Below, piece by piece: positions 1 to 4,981 of a stretch of DNA of 5,263 bases. The stretch's first letter is position 1. Every line of letters starts with the position of its first letter. Below the pieces are notes generated by a model that saw nothing but the letters and a program-made list of their open reading frames with translations, made no database searches and was not told the DNA's origin. This DNA comes from JAZKFR01 sp040386295 (GTDB taxonomy: Bacteria; Pseudomonadota; Gammaproteobacteria; Burkholderiales; Rhodocyclaceae). A program made the translations under genes and the position numbers. The stretch lies in assembly GCA_040386295.1 (NCBI GenBank), contig JAZKFR010000124.1, positions 1 through 5,263 on the forward strand. The letters are read 5' to 3'.

Positions 1-212
1 GGCGGAATACTTGTTGCGCCAGCAGCGAGGGGGGGTCTGGGATGGGTGCTCAATAAGCCGGCGGGCGTGATCGACATGAGCCAGCGCTGCGTGCCTAATT
101 CAAGCGCAATCTGTTGCTCGGCGAAAGGACTAAGGCGCTGGCGCGCCCATGGTTCGCCGAGCAGCATGTGGTTGAGTAAGGCTAGCGCCGCACGGTGGAC
201 TAAAGGGGACAT
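1..212 (-). CDS. ubiJ: UbiJ, SCP2-domain ubiquinone biosynthesis accessory factor (partial, N-terminal part)
   Basis: I read 70 codons from the ATG at 212 to the left edge, so the C-terminal part is missing (family members are usually about 200 residues). The N-terminus carries the pattern typical of UbiJ: a hydrophobic helix with ALALLNHML (residues 9-17), then GEPWARQRLSPFAEQ (19-33), then IALELG, which begins the SCP2-like beta structure. In E. coli, UbiJ binds isoprenoid quinone intermediates through its SCP2 domain and, with UbiK, supports the soluble complex of Ubi enzymes. The start is the first ATG after an in-frame TAA about 24 bases upstream. The ribosome binding site is weak (GAGCGAG just upstream). 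The gene is last in the visible minus-strand series, 46 bases after the Tim44-like gene and two genes after ubiE. That context supports the call, and ubiB would be expected next, outside the window. Confidence rests on the N-terminal motif plus gene order. Confidence 0.83.
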   Translation of the reverse strand, partial: MSPLVHRAALALLNHMLLGEPWARQRLSPFAEQQIALELGTQRWLMSITPAGLLSTHPRPPLAAGATSIP

Positions 213-258
213 TGCTCGCTCAGTGCAAGGCGCTTAGCTCAGATTTTGCGCGCGCTGC

Positions 259-1182
259 TCAGACGGTGCTTTGTTGAATACCACTAACTGCCCAGCCTTT
301 ACTGCCGTCAAGCGGTTTGCTTAAGTGCCAGACTTCGTCGAAGGGGCTTGCTGCTTGTCCTGCTACTTCACTGATCATGCCGCTAAATTGCACGCTGGCG
401 ATGTGTCGATTGCCTTCACTGACCACGGAGAGCAGAACAGCGTTGAGGCTTACGACGTCGGTTTGCTGCGGGGCGCTCTGCGTTTGTCCCTGCTTTTCTT
501 CTTCGATCTGTAGTTTGATTTCGGCAAACATTTCTGGACTGACAAATTCCTTGATGTCGTCTAGGTTGCGTGCATCGTGCGCTGCCTGCATGCGGAGGAA
601 ATTGACTTTGGCGATACGGACAAAGGCGTCAGCGTCAAAGCCTTCAGGAATCATTGCAGCGCTTGTTGTGTGCGCTGCGCTGTTCGTTTGGCTCAGCGTG
701 CTGCTGCTTTCTGGATGCGCGTTGGACGCTGCGTATTGGCTGCTGTTGTTGTCGAACGCTGGCGGTGCTGAATTGGCAGCATTGGCAGTGGCAAATTCAC
801 TTGTGGGATTAGCTTGATTTGGCACGGCGCGGCGTAGCAGCAGCCTGACGACGAAAATGGCCGCCATCGCGAGCAGTGCAATCATCAGGAAGTTGGTCAT
901 GCCTTCGCCCATGCCGAAATGTGAGAGCAGAGCAGCGATGCCGAGTCCGGCAGCGAGTCCGGCGATGGGGCCTAGCCAGTTACGTTTGGGTGGTGCAACA
1001 GGGGCTGCAGCGGGTGGGGTGCTGGGCGTGAGTTGTTTTTGTGGTGTGACTGGCCGTGGCGCGACGGCTTCTCTTTGCATGCCGACAGATTTGCCGCCAC
1101 CCAAGCGTTTGGCTTCGGCCTCTCCTACGACAAGGCCTAGAGAAAGTACGCTGATCAGTAAGCTGGATAAGATCTTTTTCAT
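259..1182 (-). CDS. Tim44-like domain protein, membrane-anchored, function unknown
   Basis: This is a 307-residue protein. Residues 1-24 form a signal peptide (KK, a hydrophobic core, then a possible AEA cleavage site before K25), followed by the KRLGGGKS stretch usual in bacterial Tim44-domain proteins. A Pro/Ala-rich linker (about 40-66) leads to a glycine-rich hydrophobic segment (about 69-89) and a clear membrane segment (about 96-115) ending in LLLRR. Residues 120-175 are a low-complexity Asn/Ser/Ala/Thr linker. The C-terminal Tim44/NTF2-like domain covers about 178-307 and includes FDADAFVRIAKVNFLRMQAA and the end FDEVWHLSKPLDGSKGWAV. The mitochondrial namesake is an import-motor subunit, but the bacterial proteins are not known to have that role. 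The gene lies between ubiE and ubiJ, so a membrane role linked to quinone synthesis is possible, but that is inference. The ATG at 1182 has a good ribosome binding site. Confidence 0.85.
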   Translation of the reverse strand: MKKILSSLLISVLSLGLVVGEAEAKRLGGGKSVGMQREAVAPRPVTPQKQLTPSTPPAAAPVAPPKRNWLGPIAGLAAGLGIAALLSHFGMGEGMTNFLMIALLAMAAIFVVRLLLRRAVPNQANPTSEFATANAANSAPPAFDNNSSQYAASNAHPESSSTLSQTNSAAHTTSAAMIPEGFDADAFVRIAKVNFLRMQAAHDARNLDDIKEFVSPEMFAEIKLQIEEEKQGQTQSAPQQTDVVSLNAVLLSVVSEGNRHIASVQFSGMISEVAGQAASPFDEVWHLSKPLDGSKGWAVSGIQQSTV

Positions 1183-1190
1183 TTGTTTTG

Positions 1191-1196
1191 CTCCTA
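1191..1196 (-). promoter_or_regulatory. Ribosome binding site of the Tim44-like gene overlapping the ubiE stop
   Basis: On the minus strand the sequence reads TAGGAG, in which TAG is the ubiE stop codon and AGGAG is a strong Shine-Dalgarno sequence eight bases before the ATG of the Tim44-like gene. The overlap suggests translational coupling of the two genes and fixes the start of the downstream one. Confidence 0.75.
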
Positions 1197-1958
1197 GAAT
1201 TTAAAACCCCAATGCAGGGCAACGACGCCCAACGTTAAATTAGTGTAGTCAACTTGTTCAAAACCAGTGCTTTCTAGCATTCCTTTCAAAGTGGATTGAT
1301 CAGGGTGAACGCGGATAGATTCGGCCAAATAGCGGTAGCTTTCTTGGTCTTGCGTGATGATTTGGCCGAGTCTGGGGATGACGTTTAGCGTGTAAAAATC
1401 GTAGAGCGGTGCGAGTGGCGCCCAGACTTTGGAGAATTCTAGAACAAGCAAACGCCCGCCTGGTTTGAGTACGCGCAACATTTCGCGCAGTGCTTTGTCT
1501 TTGTCCGTCATATTGCGCAAGCCGAAGGCGACGCTGACGCAATCAAAATAGTCGTCAGGGAAGGGGAGTTTTTCGGCGTCGCATTGTGTTACTGGGAGCA
1601 AAAATCCTTGGTCGCACAGGCGGTCACGTCCCCGGTTCAGCATCGCTTGGTTGATGTCGGTGAGCCATACCTGGCCGCTAGGCCCAACGCGCTTGGCAAA
1701 AGCGAGGGAGGGGTCGCCGGTGCCGCCAGCTACGTCGAGGACGTAGGCGCCTGTGCGCACCCCGCTTTTGGCGAGGGTGATGCTTTTCCATAGACGGTGT
1801 AAGCCTGCCGACATGAGGTCGTTCATTAGATCGTAACGGCCAGCAACGGAGTTAAATACTTCGGCAACATGATGCACTTTGTCTGCTGCGTTGACGGTTT
1901 TGAAGCCAAAGTGGGTGCTTGCTGGTGTAGCGCTTTGGGGGTCTGTTTTGTCGTTCAT
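1194..1958 (-). CDS. ubiE: UbiE, ubiquinone/menaquinone C-methyltransferase
   Basis: UbiE is the SAM-dependent C-methyltransferase that methylates 2-polyprenyl-6-methoxy-1,4-benzoquinol in ubiquinone synthesis and demethylmenaquinol in menaquinone synthesis. The 254 residues match the usual length of about 250. The protein shows KVHHVAEVFNSVAGRYDLMN (27-46), the first UbiE signature YDLMNDLMSAGLHRLWK (42-58), the SAM-binding glycine motif VLDVAGGTGDPS (73-84), acidic D101 at the end of the next strand, CDAEKLPFPDDYFD (126-139), and the second signature RVLKPGGRLLVLEFS (162-176). The C-terminus TLGVVALHWGFKF is also typical. No key residue appears to be missing. The gene follows the DUF971 gene by 22 bases. 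Upstream of the ATG I see only the A-rich CCAAAACCAAAA and no good Shine-Dalgarno sequence, so translation may depend on reinitiation or an unstructured leader. Whether the host also makes menaquinone cannot be told from this window. Confidence 0.97.
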   Translation of the reverse strand: MNDKTDPQSATPASTHFGFKTVNAADKVHHVAEVFNSVAGRYDLMNDLMSAGLHRLWKSITLAKSGVRTGAYVLDVAGGTGDPSLAFAKRVGPSGQVWLTDINQAMLNRGRDRLCDQGFLLPVTQCDAEKLPFPDDYFDCVSVAFGLRNMTDKDKALREMLRVLKPGGRLLVLEFSKVWAPLAPLYDFYTLNVIPRLGQIITQDQESYRYLAESIRVHPDQSTLKGMLESTGFEQVDYTNLTLGVVALHWGFKF

Positions 1959-1980
1959 TTTTGGTTTTGGAATAGCTTGT

Positions 1981-2403
1981 TCAGCAAGGCTTTGCTACGT
2001 CATGTTGCGACGCCGGGAGTGGGTCGGGAAGCGGGTCGCGGCTAGCCTTGTTTGCTGCCAGGCGATCAAGATAGGTTTGCCAGAGTTGTTCTTGATGCGT
2101 GCCTAATTCGTAGAGTAAATCCCATGAGTACAAAGCGCTGCGATGTCCATCAGAGAAAATGGGTTGGATCGCGTAATGGCCAACCCGCTCTATTTGTTCG
2201 ATGCTGACTTGGCGTTTACCCACTTGTAATATTTCTTGTCCTAAACCGTGGCCACGGGCTTCTGCCGAAGGGCTGAAGACGCGCAGAAACTCGCAGCTAA
2301 ACACGAAATTTTGGCCGTCGGCGAACACCAATTCGAGCGTGCGCGATGCTTGGTTTAGGATGATTTCTTGGGGGATTGGCGTGTCGTGACGTAAGCCAGC
2401 CAT
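1981..2403 (-). CDS. DUF971 (GBBH-like N-terminal domain) protein
   Basis: This is a 140-residue, single-domain DUF971 protein, the fold also found at the N-terminus of gamma-butyrobetaine hydroxylase. The core runs from about 10 to 115: a first strand pair around LELVFADGQNFVFSCEFLRV (23-42), VGHYAIQPIFSDGH (74-87), and the YSWDLLYELG motif (92-101) that marks the family. It is too short to be a hydroxylase and has no iron/2-oxoglutarate catalytic domain. The tail after about 118 is low-complexity, with the repeat DPLPDPLP. The same frame stays open upstream to 2631, but those 76 codons are Arg/Ser-rich and unlike the family, so I chose the ATG at 2403, where homology begins. A weak GAGAA lies upstream. 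It is first in the ubiE series, a placement common in Betaproteobacteria. Its role in bacteria is unknown to me, and a link to quinone synthesis rests on context only. Confidence 0.88.
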   Translation of the reverse strand: MAGLRHDTPIPQEIILNQASRTLELVFADGQNFVFSCEFLRVFSPSAEARGHGLGQEILQVGKRQVSIEQIERVGHYAIQPIFSDGHRSALYSWDLLYELGTHQEQLWQTYLDRLAANKASRDPLPDPLPASQHDVAKPC

Positions 2404-2432
2404 GGGGTTTTCTCGCGATGAGGCAGGCCGCC

Positions 2433-2463
2433 ATGATAACGCAGAAGCCAGTACTGATTCCAA
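2433..2463 (-). promoter_or_regulatory. Candidate sigma-70 promoter for the DUF971-ubiE operon
   Basis: On the minus strand, TTGGAA (2463-2458) and TATCAT (2438-2433, five of six matches to TATAAT) are separated by 19 bases, slightly longer than ideal. Transcription would start about 20-25 bases before the DUF971 ATG at 2403. This is seen by eye only, and other placements are possible. Confidence 0.35.
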
Positions 2464-2573
2464 TACGCAGCGTGACATTGCGACATCGTGATAAATCGCT
2501 TGTCGGCTACGTCTTATCGCGCGTTCGTAAGGTCTACGTTGTGTGCGCTGGCGTGCTTGTGCGGAAGGCAATA

Positions 2574-2632
2574 AGTGCAGCGAGATGCACTCGGGGTCCC
2601 TGAGCTTGGCGCTTGTGCGGCGTGAGTGCACT
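2574..2632. repeat. Cluster of AGTGCA/TGCACT motifs, possible operator
   Basis: AGTGCA (2574-2579) and TGCACT (2586-2591) form a perfect six-base inverted repeat around a six-base loop. The octamer palindrome AGTGCACT follows at 2625-2632. TGCACTC (2586-2592) also pairs perfectly with GAGTGCA (2624-2630). The last palindrome abuts an extended -10 element. This could be a regulator binding site or a set of alternative hairpins. I do not recognise the motif as that of a known regulator. Confidence 0.4.
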
Positions 2633-2640
2633 GCTATAAG
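2613..2640 (+). promoter_or_regulatory. Candidate extended -10 promoter for the HDOD-moaA transcript
   Basis: TATAAG (2635-2640) is preceded by TGC (2632-2634), giving an extended -10 element. A poor -35, TTGTGC (2613-2618), lies 16 bases upstream. Transcription would start near 2647 and leave a leader of roughly 240 bases before the HDOD start codon. The palindrome AGTGCACT overlaps the upstream edge of the extended -10. I found no better rightward promoter nearer the gene. Confidence 0.35.
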
Positions 2641-2653
2641 GCAAAAGAATGCC

Positions 2654-2678
2654 GCTGCGCGGAGATCGATAACGCAGC
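2654..2678 (+). other. Small hairpin in the presumed HDOD leader
   Basis: GCTGCG (2654-2659) and CGCAGC (2673-2678) form a perfect six-base stem with a 13-base loop, followed by TTTGTG. It begins just after the candidate rightward promoter. The tail is too poor in T for a convincing terminator, so this may be a leader structure or chance. Confidence 0.25.
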
Positions 2679-2870
2679 TTTGTGCCGTGATCGCGTTAAA
2701 ATTCGCCGAGCTCGAAATCTAGGGCGCGGCTTTGGCTTTGCTGCTGATGTTTTTATTGCCCAGGGCGTGCTGGACTGACGTACTCTTGGCCTAGGCTGCT
2801 TGTTTGAGACCTTGGAACGCGTTGGGAACTCTGTTGCCAGTAGTTGGATAGGTACGTTGAGAAGCACTTC

Positions 2871-2876
2871 AAGGAG
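2871..2876 (+). promoter_or_regulatory. Strong ribosome binding site of the HDOD gene
   Basis: AAGGAG lies eight bases before the GTG at 2885. It decides the start: this GTG has ideal spacing, and no ATG suits the frame nearby. Confidence 0.8.
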
Positions 2877-2884
2877 TACTTCAG

Positions 2885-3757
2885 GTGGATGAATTTAAAA
2901 AAGCGTGGGGTGTCGATCAATGGGCGGCGTATTTCGCTCGGCAGGAGCTGCCGGTGATGTCGCGCTCGAAACAGTTGCTGCAAGAGATGGAAGAGCTTGA
3001 GGGGGATTTGCTCTCGCCCAAAGAGCTGGCCACGCTTGTGATCGCCGATCCCTTGCTCTGCCTGCGTTTGCTTCGACAAGCTGAGCGTGGTAAATCAACC
3101 CGTCTGGGCAACGAAACGACGACCGCCTTGGCGGCGATTTTGCAGTTGGGAATCAATGGTTTTCGTCGATTGTTGTTGTCTAGTCCAGAAGTCGATGAGC
3201 AGAATACCGGTTTGCTCGCTGTTGAAGCGCGCGCGCGTATCGCCGGCCAAGTTTCTTTGCATTGGGCGACTGGGCGCATGGATATGCACCCAGAAGAGCT
3301 GGCCGTGGCGGCCTTGATTGCGGATACCGGCGAGTTGTTGATGTGGGTTTATGCGCCGCAGATTGCGCAAGCAGCCCAGGCGGCGGTGCATTCCGGCCAG
3401 GCGCAGCGCAGTTCGCAGGCGCAGCGCCAGGTGTGTGGTTTTACTTTTAAAGAGCTAACTTTGCGTTGTGCCGAGTTGTGGGCGATGCCGTCTTTGGTGC
3501 TGCAACTTTTGCATGGGGCTGATTCGGCGCGCGCTCAGTTGGCGCGTGTCGGTTCTAACGCGGCGCGCCATATTTTGGATACTTCTCCGACCGCGCTGTT
3601 GGCGCTGGCTTTTGATGTGGCTGAGGCGAAGAATCTGGTGCCTGCGGTGAGCGTCGAATGGTTGGTTGCAGAATTGCCGATGTTGAGCGATGCGCAAAAA
3701 GAGGATTTGATCGTGCAAACCCGACAGGTTTTGGCTGACCAAATCGGCAGTGCCTGA
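2885..3757 (+). CDS. HDOD-domain protein with degenerate HD site
   Basis: This is a 290-residue protein with no signal peptide or membrane segment, so probably cytoplasmic. An HDOD domain fills much of it. LPVMSRSKQLLQEMEE (22-37) and LSPKELATLVIADPLLCLRLL (about 43-63) correspond to the family's opening helices, where one bound 'state' after another is listed. AILQLGINGFRRLLL (84-98) is the usual helix with a conserved glycine. ELAVAALIADTGELLMW (138-154) sits where the family has a GLLHDIG-like motif: Asp147 and Gly149 remain but the histidine is replaced by Ala146. HDOD proteins resemble HD-GYP/HD phosphohydrolases without the full metal site, and act in signalling or regulation rather than as proven hydrolases. 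I see no attached GGDEF, EAL or receiver domain. The GTG start is supported by a strong ribosome binding site. moaA follows after 30 bases, suggesting co-transcription. Target and signal are unknown. Confidence 0.82.
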   Translation: MDEFKKAWGVDQWAAYFARQELPVMSRSKQLLQEMEELEGDLLSPKELATLVIADPLLCLRLLRQAERGKSTRLGNETTTALAAILQLGINGFRRLLLSSPEVDEQNTGLLAVEARARIAGQVSLHWATGRMDMHPEELAVAALIADTGELLMWVYAPQIAQAAQAAVHSGQAQRSSQAQRQVCGFTFKELTLRCAELWAMPSLVLQLLHGADSARAQLARVGSNAARHILDTSPTALLALAFDVAEAKNLVPAVSVEWLVAELPMLSDAQKEDLIVQTRQVLADQIGSA

Positions 3758-3775
3758 TGTGTTTAGAGTGGGCGT

Positions 3776-3780
3776 TAAGG
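3776..3780 (+). promoter_or_regulatory. Ribosome binding site of moaA
   Basis: TAAGG lies seven bases before GTG at 3788 and nineteen before the in-frame ATG at 3800, so it favours the GTG as the start of moaA. Confidence 0.6.
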
Positions 3781-3787
3781 TTTCGCT

Positions 3788-3811
3788 GTGACTCAAAATA
3801 TGACTCAAATC
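3788..3811 (+). repeat. Tandem near-duplication of the first four codons of moaA
   Basis: GTGACTCAAAAT (3788-3799) is followed directly by ATGACTCAAATC (3800-3811), with nine consecutive identical bases in each unit. The two units encode MTQN and MTQI and supply two possible start codons in the same frame. Confidence 0.7.
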
Positions 3812-4864
3812 GTGCCCCAAGCTGTGCCAGCTGATTCTGTTTTGCTCGATCGCTATGGTCGCCGAGTCACCTACTTGCGCTTGTCGATTACCGACCGCTG
3901 CGATTTTCGCTGTACTTACTGCATGGCCGAGAAGATGGTTTTCCTGCCGCGTTCTGCCGTCATGAATTTTGACGAGTGCGTGCGCGTAGCCCGTATCTTC
4001 GTCGGCTTGGGGGTGATTAAGTTGCGCGTTACAGGCGGCGAACCTTTGGTACGTCAGGGGGCGCTCGCTTTATTGGCGCGCTTAGGCCGTTTGCCGGGTT
4101 TGCGCTCTTTGGTGTTGACGACGAACGGAGCGCAGCTCGAGCGTTTTGCCCAGCCTTTGCTTGAGGCGGGTGTAGCGCGTATCAACATTAGCTTGGATAG
4201 CTTGCGGGCAGAGCGGTTTAAAGACATTACCCGAGTTGGCGCGCTCGCTAAGGTATTGCGTGGCATTGAGGCGGTGCGGACGCTGGGTTTTAAAGGGATC
4301 AAGCTCAATACCGTGCTGTTGCGTGGACGTAATGACGACGAGTTGATCGAGCTTGTGCAGTTCGCTGTGGCGCGTGCTATCGACATTTCTTTTATCGAAG
4401 AAATGCCGCTCGGTGAAGTAGCCTCTCGGCAACCGAGCTCCGGCGCTGGTTTTTTGCGGGGCGACGAGGTGCTGGCGCGTTTACGGGCGCACTTTGATTT
4501 GCTGCCTTGGCCTGGTGATTTGGCCGAGTCTTTGCCTGCATTGGCCGATCCAGCGGGCGGCCCGGCGCGTTATTGGCAAGTACGCGGCAGCGCCACGCGG
4601 ATTGGTTTGATCACGCCGCATAGCCAGCATTTTTGCGCCAGTTGTAATCGTGTCCGCGTGACGGCGCAAGGTGTGCTGTACCCCTGCTTGGGCAGTGAGG
4701 AGTCCGTTGCTTTGTTGCCTTTGTTGCGTGCACATCCTGATGACGATGCGCCGGTGCGGGCGGCGATTGTGCAGGGTATGGGCTTGAAAGTGCAGGGGCA
4801 TGACTTTGATGCACAGCGCAACGCGCCCAAAATCATGCGCTTTATGTCGCTGACCGGGGGCTAA
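3788..4864 (+). CDS. moaA: MoaA, GTP 3',8-cyclase
   Basis: MoaA is a radical-SAM enzyme that, using two [4Fe-4S] clusters, converts GTP to (8S)-3',8-cyclo-7,8-dihydroguanosine 5'-triphosphate, which MoaC turns into cyclic pyranopterin monophosphate, the first intermediate of molybdenum cofactor. The 358 residues are slightly longer than the usual 325-340. The N-terminal SAM cluster motif C38-x3-C42-x2-C45 lies in SITDRCDFRCTYCMAEK, followed by TGGEPLVR (82-89), TTNG (111-114) and INISLDSL (132-139). The C-terminal cluster uses C283-x2-C286 and C300. The chain ends in GG (357-358), conserved and needed for activity in the family. No key residue is missing. The start is GTG at 3788, with ATG at 3800 as an alternative. 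The gene is 30 bases after the HDOD gene. I saw no molybdenum cofactor riboswitch, as the gap is too short. The other moa, mob and moe genes are not in the window. Confidence 0.97.
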   Translation: MTQNMTQIVPQAVPADSVLLDRYGRRVTYLRLSITDRCDFRCTYCMAEKMVFLPRSAVMNFDECVRVARIFVGLGVIKLRVTGGEPLVRQGALALLARLGRLPGLRSLVLTTNGAQLERFAQPLLEAGVARINISLDSLRAERFKDITRVGALAKVLRGIEAVRTLGFKGIKLNTVLLRGRNDDELIELVQFAVARAIDISFIEEMPLGEVASRQPSSGAGFLRGDEVLARLRAHFDLLPWPGDLAESLPALADPAGGPARYWQVRGSATRIGLITPHSQHFCASCNRVRVTAQGVLYPCLGSEESVALLPLLRAHPDDDAPVRAAIVQGMGLKVQGHDFDAQRNAPKIMRFMSLTGG

Positions 4865-4877
4865 GCGGCTCGGTGAC

Positions 4878-4915
4878 GCATGTCTGCGCTGGCTTTTCTC
4901 CGTCCAGCGTGATGC
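4878..4915 (+). terminator. Candidate terminator hairpin after moaA
   Basis: CGCTGG (4887-4892) and CCAGCG (4904-4909) form a perfect six-base stem with an eleven-base loop, extended by GU pairs and by GCAT (4878-4881) with ATGC (4912-4915) across a small bulge. A T-rich but interrupted stretch follows (4916-4931). It is weak as an intrinsic terminator and could allow read-through into ribB. Confidence 0.35.
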
Positions 4916-4981
4916 TTTGTCGGTTTGTTTTGTGCAACTGAATTTAATTTTGTCTCTCAATTATTTAGACGGGTTTTGTGT

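Larger units (their letters stand above)
2404..2884. other. Divergent intergenic region without a credible gene
   Basis: About 480 bases separate the leftward DUF971-ubiE series from the rightward HDOD-moaA pair. Frames here are open only over short stretches, with Arg/Ser-rich or Pro/Arg-rich translations and no recognisable domain or ribosome binding site. I see no tRNA and no riboswitch consensus that I know. What it does hold is a candidate promoter for each direction, a cluster of AGTGCA/TGCACT motifs (2574-2632), and a short hairpin (2654-2678). From about 2680 to 2860 I see nothing beyond the ribosome binding site region of the HDOD gene. Confidence 0.6.

Noticed and set aside
46..237. 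Plus-strand open frame of 63 codons at the left edge
   Set aside because: The opposite strand encodes the recognisable UbiJ N-terminus.
317..817. Long plus-strand open frame opposite the Tim44-like gene (166 codons)
   Set aside because: It lies wholly antisense to a well-supported gene, and its Ala/Leu/Cys-rich product reflects the opposing low-complexity region.
2404..2631. Upstream in-frame extension of the DUF971 gene by 76 codons
   Set aside because: The translation is Arg/Ser-rich with no family similarity, no good ribosome binding site was seen, and the candidate promoter lies inside it. The ATG at 2403 fits where family similarity begins.
2634..2867. Minus-strand open frame of 77 codons in the intergenic region
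   Set aside because: No ribosome binding site seen; the Arg/Pro/Lys-rich product resembles no family I know.
2861..2883. Repeated ACTTCA around the HDOD ribosome binding site (2866-2871 and 2878-2883) and the small palindrome GAAGCACTTC
   Set aside because: Six-base copies are too short to stand out from chance.
3758..3787. Molybdenum cofactor riboswitch upstream of moaA
   Set aside because: The gap of 30 bases cannot hold it, and the preceding sequence is coding.
4481..4960. Minus-strand open frame opposite the end of moaA (159 codons)
   Set aside because: It is antisense to the conserved cysteine-containing part of moaA; the Arg/Gln/His-rich translation has no domain I recognise.
4939..4967. 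Promoter for ribB with TATTTA at 4962-4967
   Set aside because: The -10 is acceptable, but the -35 at correct spacing (TGAATT) does not match; in AT-rich sequence such a hit is expected by chance.
4865..4981. FMN riboswitch upstream of ribB
   Set aside because: The conserved blocks of the RFN element were not found, and the gap is short for the element plus an expression platform.
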